Part shown: one piece after another, positions 1 through 8,857 of the stretch
How positions within the stretch are numbered: the first letter of the stretch is position 1
How the letters are laid out: each line of letters begins with the position of its first letter
Origin: Saccharomycopsis fibuligera x Saccharomycopsis cf. fibuligera
Taxonomy: Eukaryota; Ascomycota; Saccharomycetes; Ascoideales; Saccharomycopsidaceae
NCBI GenBank assembly: GCA_001936135.1
Contig: CP012813.1
Location: 1,922,001 to 1,986,000, forward strand
Direction of reading: 5' to 3'
Length of the DNA: 64,000 bases
Notes under the pieces: generated by a model
Databases searched by the model: none
What the model was told of the DNA's origin: nothing
Seen by the model: the letters and a program-made list of their open reading frames with translations, nothing else
Program-made: the position numbers and the translations under genes

Positions 1-671
1 CCAGCAAGGTCACTAGGTAAAATTTCTTGTCCCAAATCTTCGTCAACCACAAGATTATCAGCAATCTGTAGATTCCTCGTAGCCACCAGCTTTTTTGGAG
101 AATCTGGCCCAAAGTAGCTTTTATTTGTCTCTGAACCAAAACTATCAATATTACTCTTCAAACTAGCCTTTGTGCCATTTTTCTGCGCTTCTCTTTCAAA
201 TACCGCTATGTATAGACTATTTACAATAGCAAACGATTTCCCCAAAGATGCAATTAGCGCAAACCCCAAGGTTATAAACTGGCCCATCGCTATAATGTTG
301 TGGAATTGACGCCACGCATTGGGTACCACAATTTTAACAAAATGTTTGATTCCATAGTTAAATTTCGTTTGGAGTTTCTTCAAGTGTTTGTCATTATACG
401 TGTTAAAAAACTGTAGCTTTTTTTTTAGTTTTTGAAAAGAAGTTAGTCTTGATGCGAGGTTTGCTAAGTGCTGTTTGTGAAGATTTGCTAGTGTAATAAT
501 ATTTCTCAAACTCTTGTGGTATATTTGAAGAGAAGACCACCATGTTGAACTCCGAAATTGGTTCTTACTTCTGAGATAGATCAAATGAAGAACGTCGAAT
601 TCATTCTGTAGTTCACTTAAATAAGACTCTTCCACGAGCGGGGGGATAGTAGGAACGGTGGGAGCAGACAT
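1..671 (-). CDS. RMP1: RNase MRP subunit Rmp1, N-terminal part (runs off the window)
   Basis: Read on the minus strand from the ATG at 671, an open frame continues to the window edge (about 223 residues seen, C-terminus missing). It has the Rmp1 hallmarks: an N-terminal helix ending in a SKNQFRSSTWWSS segment, matching the NKNQHRAASWYGS region of yeast Rmp1, and near residue 120 the stretch QFHNIIAMGQFITLG, matching the family's QFNGVIALGQFVTLG. Rmp1 is a protein subunit specific to the RNase MRP ribonucleoprotein, which processes pre-rRNA in the nucleolus. Recognition is from remembered family sequence. The lysine-rich C-terminal tail usual in the family should lie to the left of this window. 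Confidence 0.85.
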   Translation of the reverse strand, partial: MSAPTVPTIPPLVEESYLSELQNEFDVLHLIYLRSKNQFRSSTWWSSLQIYHKSLRNIITLANLHKQHLANLASRLTSFQKLKKKLQFFNTYNDKHLKKLQTKFNYGIKHFVKIVVPNAWRQFHNIIAMGQFITLGFALIASLGKSFAIVNSLYIAVFEREAQKNGTKASLKSNIDSFGSETNKSYFGPDSPKKLVATRNLQIADNLVVDEDLGQEILPSDLA

Positions 672-1877
672 CTCTATTTTTTGTTTGACGAGACCAAAAG
701 GTGCAACTAGAACTTGTTAATTTTCGCAGTCTCTTCAATGTAGTTGAATAATTAGACAAACAAGCAGTGGGCACGATGAGGAAGGTTTCAGTTATGCTCA
801 ATTTTTTTTTTATTTCACGTGATGTAGAAGTCTACTTTCACATACATGAATATACATTACTTAGCATAATTTATGCAGATATCTACATCAAAGAAACATA
901 GCATGCATAATCATAATAAAAAATATCGCTTGTTCACACGAATAGACACTGTTCAAAGCAAGCTTTATCTGTGCAATCGTCTGTTCAATAGACACAGTTA
1001 CGGTATTGCTCCTCAACAGAGGTATAGTTTTATCATTGATGTCAAAACAACTATTAATGGTACTGTAGATGTTTTGAGTCATGCTACGAAGATGCTTAAA
1101 AACTGATTCAGATGTATCTATTATAACTATATATTATGCTAATTAGGTATGACCTGTCACTTCTATATGTATATTCTCAAACAGAGAAAAAAAGTGCCTA
1201 ACGTGACTGTTGGTTTGTAGTAGCGTGAGATCAACATGTGGTTATGGAGGGCATATACCTGAACTATAACGAGGTGTATCTAGTTATTCTGACGTTTTCA
1301 ATATATAATTTCCTTTTAAGAGCAAAAGCAACAAAGCAACTAAAAGTATAAGCTTTAAAAAAAATATTCTGTAAATCTTTCTTCAAATCTACTCCGTCCA
1401 CTTCTATTTGCGCCAATGTTTCTATTTATGGTAACCATATACAACTCTAAAATTTCTTCAAATTCTACTTGAAATCCTTTTCCAAACTTATAAATGTACA
1501 AAAAATAAAAGCAAAACACTCGCTTGCAATAAACAAAAAGTTCGTATACAGAAAAAGTGAAAACAGGTACTTTCCCTCATTCCCTGAAAACACTGATTAG
1601 CGCTCATCTTAAAGTTTGCGCAGAATTAAGCTTATTTAGTTTCTTATTGTGCAGCAGATATCACTTTTGATTATAGCACAATGCCAGAACAGTACAGTAA
1701 CACATAAAAAATTGCTAGCTACTCACTCCGGAGAGACAAAGATTTGATTTCTTATGAAACAGTGTAGCCTCGCTTTACTCCAAAAAAGACAACCATGCTA
1801 TATCGACATTCTTCTTCAGCGAACCGCAGACCATCGCTATATTTTATATAGTAAGAAAAAGTTGCAAAAAAAAGAAA
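672..1877. other. Intergenic stretch with no supported gene
   Basis: AT-rich DNA between the RMP1 start and tRNA-Thr. Two short overlapping open frames (873-1106 on plus, 888-1082 on minus) have no recognisable motif and lack a distinctive start context. I see no LTR ends, RNA gene or other structure here. Confidence 0.5.
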
Positions 1878-1950
1878 TGCCCTCACTCAGATTCGAACTG
1901 AGGATCGCTACATTACTAGTGTAGCGCCTTACCAACTTGGCCATAAGGGC
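1878..1950 (-). tRNA. tRNA-Thr (anticodon AGT)
   Basis: The minus strand folds into a complete 73-nt cloverleaf without an intron. The acceptor stem is GCCCTTA with TGAGGGC, followed by discriminator A. The D-arm has an A-box like TGGCCAAGTTGG, the anticodon stem CTACA/TGTAG encloses the loop CTAGTAA (anticodon AGT, IGU after editing, reading threonine codons), and the T-arm CTCAG/CTGAG encloses TTCGAAT. A run of eight T on the transcribed strand at 1866-1873 is a Pol III terminator just downstream. Confidence 0.96.
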
Positions 1951-2269
1951 AACTGTTGAAAAATTTAAACGCAAATAAAAGCCAAAGTATGCAATGTCAG
2001 ATAAGGTCAGATGCTGACTTAAAATCTACCGCATAATGTTGCATTATTATACTTTTTCTGTGCAAAAAATTGTAAAAAATAACGTAGACATACCATATAC
2101 GAAAACATCATGGTTGTTTAGTCAAAGACGAATCGAAGAGTAACAACGGTATGGCAACAATAAAGGGAGAAGGATAAGACAAGAAATGAAATTGGATGTT
2201 GTAGAAAAGTTGAAGTAAAGAAAAAGAAAAAGAAAAAAAAAAAGCTACTATCAAAATTCACTATATCCT
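1951..2269. other. Intergenic, 3' side of the first permease gene
   Basis: No gene is seen. A purine-rich AAAAAG/AAAAA tract (about 2218-2243) lies just beyond the stop codon of the permease gene that ends at 2270 and may belong to its 3' untranslated region. Confidence 0.4.
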
Positions 2270-3871
2270 TCAACGGCCACAAAACTTCAACTCAAGATAT
2301 CTAAGCCACGGATAGACCGCACCAGCAAAAGCCATAGACAACCACATTCCCAAATCACCACCATCATTACCAACCAAAGCAGCTACTGGACCAACATAAT
2401 ATGTTTGATTCATGCCGACAACTGCACCGGCAACGCCACAAAAAGAGCTAAAAATCGCTGCGTATCCATGAGTCAATGTGTCAAAATCATTCCAGACAGT
2501 CCAGTTGTAATATTGTTTTTTGGAAAATTTACGGCTAATGTTATCGTTCTCAACTTCGTTTTCCTTGACATACAAATGGCTAAACCATTTGCTTCTAAAG
2601 ATAAGATCTTCCTCAACTAGTAGCATGAAGTAAATCGCAGTCCAGTAACCAATCATTGGAAGAAAGTTGCTCAAGATATCGCTGAAATGGTTTCTTCCAA
2701 CAAGTGCTGCAATAAGATACACTGCAGTGATGAAAATTGCCCATATAAATCGAGGCACTTTGGCAAGTGGTACGCCAATTAGTTGAATACCAAAAGCAGC
2801 AGAATATGAGTTGACAATATTATTAGTGATTAATGACAAGAATAACAATACAGGAAAAATTCTTGTACCGCGACCCCAAGGAGCATAAGCAGCAGTTATT
2901 AACCCACCAAGGCCATTGCTTTCATAGATTTCATTCCATGCTGGATAAGTGAAGGCAATATTACCCAACAATAAACCGGCAACGGAGACGAAAGTAGTAG
3001 GGATGAATATCCCAAGTAAGGTAATGGCAAATACCTCAACATCTTTAGCAGTCTCTGGGAAAACAAGATAATAATCAGAAGCAACCCCGCTCCACGTAGA
3101 CGTAACGGAGAAAGAAACTGCCAAAAATGATAACTGATGGCCCTTGATTGTAGCTGCATCACCAATAGATTCTGAAAGGTGCAAGTATTTATACTCACCT
3201 TTCATGGAAATATACATCAAAAAGAAAGATGCCAATATGGGGAATGATAAAAGTGTCTCTACTCGAAGTAGTTGCTTGATACCAAATATAGCCACCGCAA
3301 GACTGATGACGGCCACAATAACAATTCCTACTTCAAGTGGGCATTTATCATCAGAAATTGACATGAGGATTTGCCCACCGAGCACTGCGTTGGTGACAGA
3401 CCACCCAGTACCACCAATGATCCCAATGATGGCTACTATTTTGACAAACCACCAGCCAAATAGGTATCTGGCACTAACGAACTGACGGCACCCAGAACGA
3501 GGCCCCATGATGGAAGTATAGGCGGCAAGGATGCATCCGAGGAATTGGCCAATGGTGCCATAGATAAATGAATCTTTAAGTCCCAAGCTAAAAAGCAAAG
3601 GTCCGAGGATAAATGACGATAATGATGTGAGACCACCAGAAGCAGCAAGCCAAAGACCAAGCACTTGAATTACTGCTTTTTTTTTGTCAGTGGCTCTTTC
3701 GTATGGTTTTACCCTTTCAATTCCTCGAGACTCCACTCCGAATGAGTCTAACTTAGTGGAAAATTTTTGTAAAGAGCTAAAAATTTTGTTGTTGGAGACT
3801 GCATTGGTGTATGATTTATGGTCATCGAGGGGCTTTTGCGTAGCAGCAGCGAACAGTTTTTCGGAGGGCAT
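2270..3871 (-). CDS. Purine-cytosine permease, Fcy2/Fcy21-like (tandem copy 1)
   Basis: A 533-residue NCS1-family transporter with about twelve hydrophobic segments, the usual length for yeast Fcy2. It carries the family motif GPRSGCRQFVSARYLFGWW near residues 125-145, and the N-terminal cytosolic GVESRGIERV segment common to Fcy permeases. It is expected to take up cytosine, adenine, guanine and hypoxanthine across the plasma membrane with protons. It lies tandem with a paralog of exactly the same length at 5093-6694, so the pair arose by local duplication; the proteins differ at many positions throughout, so the duplication is not recent. One TGAGTCA element lies about 390 bp upstream (4264-4270). 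Which member of the FCY family it is cannot be told from sequence alone. Confidence 0.92.
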   Translation of the reverse strand: MPSEKLFAAATQKPLDDHKSYTNAVSNNKIFSSLQKFSTKLDSFGVESRGIERVKPYERATDKKKAVIQVLGLWLAASGGLTSLSSFILGPLLFSLGLKDSFIYGTIGQFLGCILAAYTSIMGPRSGCRQFVSARYLFGWWFVKIVAIIGIIGGTGWSVTNAVLGGQILMSISDDKCPLEVGIVIVAVISLAVAIFGIKQLLRVETLLSFPILASFFLMYISMKGEYKYLHLSESIGDAATIKGHQLSFLAVSFSVTSTWSGVASDYYLVFPETAKDVEVFAITLLGIFIPTTFVSVAGLLLGNIAFTYPAWNEIYESNGLGGLITAAYAPWGRGTRIFPVLLFLSLITNNIVNSYSAAFGIQLIGVPLAKVPRFIWAIFITAVYLIAALVGRNHFSDILSNFLPMIGYWTAIYFMLLVEEDLIFRSKWFSHLYVKENEVENDNISRKFSKKQYYNWTVWNDFDTLTHGYAAIFSSFCGVAGAVVGMNQTYYVGPVAALVGNDGGDLGMWLSMAFAGAVYPWLRYLELKFCGR

Positions 3872-5092
3872 ACCTATGTATGTAAGTTGTGGTAGCTTGC
3901 GATAGTGCTGCTAATATATGACTTCTTGTTTTTATTTCAAAAAAAAAAAACAAAAACAAACTATTTAACCGCTTTAAAACTTTCAGTAGAGTACGCTGGT
4001 ATTATATGAAATGTGTAACTAAATTAGCAAAAAACTGTTATTCGGTTAAGAGCGGCAAACAACGTTAAATATAAATGAGAGAGACCCCACACCACCACGA
4101 GAAATGTGGTAAAAAACGGTAAAAGGTTTTCGTAAATACTGCCTGCGGCCAACAAGAAACATAGTTTGGGTCAATAAGGTAAAACACTGCCTCAAAAAGA
4201 AATGAACTTAACAACAACAAAAATAACAATAACGTTGGCCAAGAAGTCGGATGGGAGCCACCGTGAGTCATGTAGGAATCATCGGATCAGCATTGAGCGA
4301 TTTTGGAGTGTAGATCTTCACGTCGCGGCCACTTTTTTGTACCACGTTATATTCAAACTCTATTTTGGTTTCCGCATTGAATAAAACTCAAAGGGTGTGT
4401 TTATCCGTATGTTGATGGACATTGCAATATGCAAACAAATTAGAAGATCTAAACAAAGGCGCACCATTCAAAAAAATAACTCGATTAAGAGAAATTGTTG
4501 ACTTTCTGTTGATATGCCTATAGGCAGAGGAAACCCTGTGTCTGAGCTTACTTAACCAAGCCTATAACTCAAGGTTAGTAAAAAATTGACAGCTGCACGA
4601 AAGGATACTTTCGTTGACTTGAATATGCATGACTATACATTACTTCGCTGTTTCACGTGAGTTTTCGCCGAATTCTGAGCTTGAGCTATTATGCTGTATC
4701 CAAGCCAGAACCATTTTAATACGGACAAATGAAGTTATGCTGCCGCAAAACATTCTGCAAGCTTTACTGCAAGCTTTACTGCAAGCTTTACTGCAATGGA
4801 AAAGCTATAAAAAGTGAATAGATTTGAATCTTTTCTTTTTAATTGCTCATTCCAGATTGCAGACACATACCTTTTTCCAGCGTAAAGTATCATGTAGTTT
4901 TTATTGAACAAGAGTTGAGGTTAAAACTTTGTACTATTTTTGTTTTAAATATGTACATTAAGAGCAAAAAGGAGTAAATCAAGCAAGGTAAGCAAAGTAA
5001 AGTAGTAAGAACACGAAAGTAAAAACTATAGAAACAGAAAACAGCAAGGGAAATATATATAGCAACTGATAGAGTAAAACAATAAACAAAAA
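3872..5092. other. Intergenic region between the tandem permease genes
   Basis: It contains the promoter of the downstream copy and the 3' region of the upstream copy. Short open frames (4065-4271, 4202-4384, 4629-4817, 4890-5096) look random. It holds one TGAGTCA site (4264-4270) and a short 12-bp tandem repeat at 4755-4796. Confidence 0.5.
4755..4796. repeat. 12-bp tandem repeat, three and a half copies
   Basis: The unit CTGCAAGCTTTA is repeated three times exactly, then CTGCAA begins a fourth copy. It contains overlapping HindIII-like AAGCTT centres. It lies in the 3' flank of the second permease gene and has no known role. Confidence 0.9.
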
Positions 5093-6694
5093 TCAACGAC
5101 CGTATACTTTCAATTCAACATATCTGGCCAACGGGTAAGTAATACCGGCAAAAGAAATGGCTAACCACATTCCCAAATCACCACCATCGTCACCAATCAT
5201 TGCTGAAATTGGTCCCACGTAATAAGTTTGATTCATGCCAACCACCGCACCAGCGATACCACAACATGAGGCAAAAATGGCAGCGAAACCATGAGTCAAT
5301 CTATCATAATCGTTCCAAATTGTCCAATTATAAAATTGTTTTCTGGAATATCTATGGTCACTGTTGTCGTTTGGCACCTCATTTTCCTTAGTGTATAAAT
5401 GATGAAATCTGCTTGTTCTGAAAATGAAGTTTTCTTCAAGAAGCAACGCAAAGTAAATAGAGGTCCAGTAACCAATCATTGGAAGGAAATTACCCAAAAT
5501 CTCACTAAAGTTGTTTCTACCAACAAGAGCAGCAACAAGGTAAGCAATAGTGACGAGAATAACCCAAATGAAACGAGGAACTTTAGCGAGAAAAACACCA
5601 GCCAATTGAATACCAAAGGCAGCAGAGTAAGAGTTAATGATGTTGTTAGTGATTAAGGATAAAAACAACAACACAGGGAAAAGTCTGGCACCTTTACCCC
5701 AAGATGAATAAGCAATAGTCAACAAACCACCAAGACCATTGCTTTCATAAACTTCATTCCATGCTGGATTGGTGTAAGCAATGTTACCCAACAACAAACC
5801 GACCACTGAGGTAAATGTAGTTGGTACGAAAATGCCAATAAATGTGATGCTAAACACTTCAATGTCCTTTGCGGTCTCTGGGAAAACAAGGTAGTAATCA
5901 GAAGCAATACCACCCCAAGTAGACGTAACAGAATATGCTAAGGCTAAAAACGAAAGTTGATGACCCTTAATAGTAGCAGCGTCACCAACAGATTCAGAAA
6001 GATGCAAAAACTTGTACTCGCCTCTCATTGAAATATACATCAAAAAGAATGAAACCAAAATTGGGAAAGACAAGAAAGTCTCGACGCGTAGCAATTGCTT
6101 AATTCCAAAAATGGAAACAACCACAGAAACACAAGCAACGATAACAATACCGGCTTCAAGTGGACATTTGTCATCAGACACCATTTGGAGAATTTGACCA
6201 CCAAGCACAGAATTAGTCACAGACCAACCCAAAACCCCAACAATTGCGGTCAAGGCAACCAATTTGACAAAATACCAGCCAAACAAGTATCTTGCACTAA
6301 CCATTTGACGACAACCGGAACGAGGCCCCATGATAGAGCAGTAAGCAGCAGCGATGCATCCAATAAATTGACCAACAAATCCATAAACGAAGGAGTCTCT
6401 CAAACCTAACTGGAACACCAATGGACCGAGAATAAACGAAGATAAAGAGGATAAACCACCAGAAGCAGCAAGCCAAAGACCAAGTACTTGAAGTATTGCT
6501 TTTTTCTTATCTGTAGCTCTCTCATAAGGCTGTATTCTCTCGATGCCTCGAGACTCCACTCCGAATGAGTCTAACTTGTCGGAAAATTTTTGCAATGCTC
6601 GGACAATTTTGTTGTTGGAGACAGCTCTTTCATAGGCTTTGTGATCCTCGAGGACCTCCACCTTAGAAGCAATTACACCTTTGTCTGATGACAT
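5093..6694 (-). CDS. Purine-cytosine permease, Fcy2/Fcy21-like (tandem copy 2)
   Basis: A second 533-residue NCS1 permease. It is colinear with the copy at 2270-3871 without obvious length change, sharing GVESRGIERIQPYERATDKK, the GLWLAASGGLSSLSSFILGP segment and GPRSGCRQMVSARYLFGWY. About twelve membrane segments are expected, with plasma-membrane uptake of cytosine and purines. Its upstream region differs from that of copy 1: a TATATATA element at 6800-6807 and four TGACTC-type elements between 6895 and 7021, which are binding cores for Bas1 (purine regulation) or Gcn4. This suggests that copy 2 is the one under purine/amino-acid control. Short patches near the 5' end of the coding region (around 6545-6580) are identical to copy 1 for about 30 bp. 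Confidence 0.93.
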   Translation of the reverse strand: MSSDKGVIASKVEVLEDHKAYERAVSNNKIVRALQKFSDKLDSFGVESRGIERIQPYERATDKKKAILQVLGLWLAASGGLSSLSSFILGPLVFQLGLRDSFVYGFVGQFIGCIAAAYCSIMGPRSGCRQMVSARYLFGWYFVKLVALTAIVGVLGWSVTNSVLGGQILQMVSDDKCPLEAGIVIVACVSVVVSIFGIKQLLRVETFLSFPILVSFFLMYISMRGEYKFLHLSESVGDAATIKGHQLSFLALAYSVTSTWGGIASDYYLVFPETAKDIEVFSITFIGIFVPTTFTSVVGLLLGNIAYTNPAWNEVYESNGLGGLLTIAYSSWGKGARLFPVLLFLSLITNNIINSYSAAFGIQLAGVFLAKVPRFIWVILVTIAYLVAALVGRNNFSEILGNFLPMIGYWTSIYFALLLEENFIFRTSRFHHLYTKENEVPNDNSDHRYSRKQFYNWTIWNDYDRLTHGFAAIFASCCGIAGAVVGMNQTYYVGPISAMIGDDGGDLGMWLAISFAGITYPLARYVELKVYGR

Positions 6695-6799
6695 TTTTGG
6701 GTATAGTAGATGTGTAAACGCCGAGGAGTTTTCTTAGTTTTATTTTATTCTTTCTATTTGCAAATAATTGTACCGAGAAATCTGGAGCACAGCTTGCAG

Positions 6800-6807
6800 T
6801 ATATATA
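6800..6807 (-). promoter_or_regulatory. TATA element of permease copy 2
   Basis: TATATATA lies about 105 bp upstream of the ATG at 6694, a normal yeast TATA-to-start distance. The motif is self-complementary, so its orientation is assigned from the gene. Confidence 0.5.
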
Positions 6808-6894
6808 CTTTTGACAGCCAGAGTCTTGCCGGCTGATGTAATCTAGTGCAGCAGCAGACAAAAAGGAAAGTGTGGAAAAGAAAGAAATTATTTT

Positions 6895-7021
6895 TGACTC
6901 GGGAAGAGTATGGTCAGCTGATTATCACCTGAATTTTCATTCTTCTCTGACTCGGGTCAGAGTCTAAAGTGTACATAGTATATATCGTGAGTCAAAGGCC
7001 GACATCGAAAAGAATGACTCA
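6895..7021. promoter_or_regulatory. Cluster of four TGACTC (Bas1/Gcn4-type) sites
   Basis: TGACTC occurs at 6895-6900 and 6948-6953, TGAGTCA at 6988-6994 and TGACTCA at 7015-7021. Two of them are full Gcn4 consensus heptamers. TGACTC is also the core recognised by the Myb factor Bas1, which controls purine synthesis genes in yeast. The cluster lies 200-330 bp upstream of the purine permease ATG. Factor identity in this species is inference. Confidence 0.45.
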
Positions 7022-8136
7022 CTTGATAAGCATAAGTAAGAGAGAACTATGTTTGGAGGAAACTGCTAACGACATTGTAGCATTTTAGCTGTGCTAGCTG
7101 CTCATTCCATGGAGCATGTGCATGTGTATGAGATGATAGTGCCGTAATGGTGCTCTGCTCGCAGAGCAGGCCATAAACTGATATATATCCCTGCCCTATA
7201 TGATCGCGTGAACCTGCAGGTGAGGTCAGCGATATTATGGTTACAGTAGTATTTGGCAACATGCTGCTATTGTGGCATTCAGGTCTGCAAGAAATTATAT
7301 AGCCTTTGATCAATATTGTTTATAGATAGGTGTTGGTACCGTTCTATCTTCAATATCGTGCGAGGGTCGAAGTTGGAGATTGTACCGAAACAGCTGGCAC
7401 AATTACTTTTAAAACCTACTTCGCGTTGCATTAAAAATCTACACTATATATGTATGCTTCTGCCATAAAAAGAGTTATATTCTATGCTTAAAAAACTTTG
7501 AATTGGATCGTTGCACAGCAGAAAAATTATATAGTAAAGTCAAAATATCTAGGAAAAACCACATATTGGCTAAGAGCACGCCAACATGGCCAAAACAGCC
7601 GTTTGGATACTCATTCGAAACACGAATACGCACCAGTTTCCAACCACATATTTTGAAGCAAATGCTGAATTCGTACCCGTCCGTGTGCAAGAACATCAAT
7701 AACGGATACTGGCACTATGTTCCTAAGTGGTGGAAATAAGAGTCTTGCAATATATACTGCAGCATCGCGGAATACGCCCTTTTGTAACAAATACCATCGC
7801 ATGGTTGCATTCGCCAGGTGCACTTCCCGCGGGATCATCCCCGGATACGCTCTACGACCATCACATACTTTGTTGCACACCGCTGTCAAGGAGCAAGAAT
7901 CGATGCGCTCACAATGATCTCAACATGCAGATCTCAAATGTCGTATCGGCCACACAAAACCTATATAAGTGACAACAGCCGGCTGCTTTTTCGATGACGA
8001 ATACTGCTTCTTTTATAATATTATCAACAACAACAACAACAACAAAACAACTAATCAATCTTATTCACCAAACAATCAAATTACTTTACCTTTTTTAAAA
8101 AACAACCAACTAAAACAACCACTTCAATCTCCTACA
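7022..8136. other. Intergenic, shared upstream region of permease copy 2 and the secreted-protein gene
   Basis: No convincing gene is seen. Short open frames on both strands at 7047-7313, 7475-7739, 7611-7889 and 7717-7972 have mixed composition and no motif. The right end holds the promoter and leader of the small secreted-protein gene, including CAA repeats just before its ATG. Confidence 0.45.
7962..7969 (+). promoter_or_regulatory. TATA box of the small secreted-protein gene
   Basis: TATATAAG lies 168 bp before the ATG at 8137. Transcription starting some 40-100 bp downstream would fall in the CAA-rich leader and exclude the in-frame ATG at 7969, which overlaps the TATA box itself. This supports the shorter coding region. 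Confidence 0.6.
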
Positions 8137-8508
8137 ATGTTCGCTAACTCCAAATTCTTCTTCCTTGCTTTCATCACCCTTGTCTTCTCAAGCATGTTCG
8201 CTGCTGCCGCTCCAGCTTCTACTTACTCTAGCACCCCGGTTGAATCTAGTGCTGCTGCTGCTGAAAGTACAGGATCTATTGAATCAACAGAAGAAGCTGC
8301 TTCTGAAGGCCTTACTCTCCTTGCTATCCCAGACAACCGTGTCAATGCCGTTGTTAACTTTGTCCAGCAACAAGGCTGGAACGTCAAAACTCTCAATACT
8401 GGTAGCAGTAACGGCACTTCCACTGAATCGGACGATGGGGTCCAAGACAAGATTAACATCGGTAACATCTTCAAGAAAATTGCTAGCACCATCTTGACTA
8501 TCATCTGA
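8137..8508 (+). CDS. Small secreted protein, unknown function
   Basis: A 123-residue product with a clear signal peptide (MFANSKFFFLAFITLVF onward, probable cleavage after AAAAPA near residue 24). A Ser/Thr/Ala-rich segment follows, then a compact part with VNFVQQQGWNVKTLN, an Asn/Ser stretch, and a short C-terminal amphipathic segment NIFKKIASTILTII. There is no GPI signal, since the C-terminus is too short and no small-residue omega site is visible, and there are few or no cysteines. The start is chosen because the frame's earlier ATG (7969) overlaps a TATA box. I do not recognise the family. It could be a small wall-associated or released protein, of the kind that is often environment-regulated in Candida relatives. 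There is no Lys-Arg Kex2 site before the C-terminal segment. Confidence 0.7.
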   Translation: MFANSKFFFLAFITLVFSSMFAAAAPASTYSSTPVESSAAAAESTGSIESTEEAASEGLTLLAIPDNRVNAVVNFVQQQGWNVKTLNTGSSNGTSTESDDGVQDKINIGNIFKKIASTILTII

Positions 8509-8857
8509 GCGCAACAGATTGTGCTTTGAAGCAGGCTCCATACAGCTTAATACTATTCAGTTCTTCTAGAAATTTCTAAAATTATTTTATACTATACACT
8601 TTTATTTTGATACATTTGAATAAACCAACATTTTATATGTTTACATCAAGACAATTGTAGAAAAGTAAGCAAGCATATATATCATACATGATATGTGCGT
8701 GCTTTTAGCGTGCGAATAGTATAATGAGAGTGCCCGAACCGCACTTTTGTTTTCTTTTACCTGTTTTTCCGATGAGCTCTTCTCGATGAGCTCCAAAAAG
8801 TGCTGCAATAAGGTTGATTTATTTCTGTTATTTATTGGGCTGATAACCCATCATGGC
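8509..8857. other. Intergenic, upstream of REV1
   Basis: AT-rich spacer. It carries the 3' end of the secreted-protein gene and the REV1 promoter. The REV1 frame is open from 8747, but I treat 8747-8857 as leader. Confidence 0.4.

Noticed and set aside
873-1106. 77-codon plus frame and overlapping 64-codon minus frame
   Set aside because: No motif, no distinctive start context and overlapping on opposite strands; looks random.
7611-7889. 92-codon minus frame upstream of the secreted-protein gene
   Set aside because: No domain or signal; lies in the promoter region and overlaps other short frames.
8467-8505. C-terminal segment of the small secreted protein as a candidalysin-like peptide
   Set aside because: No Lys-Arg processing sites and no array of peptides; only a general amphipathic character.
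8747-8857. Extra 37 residues at the REV1 N-terminus
   Set aside because: Cys/Phe-rich and unlike Rev1; contains an in-frame CTG and looks like leader sequence.
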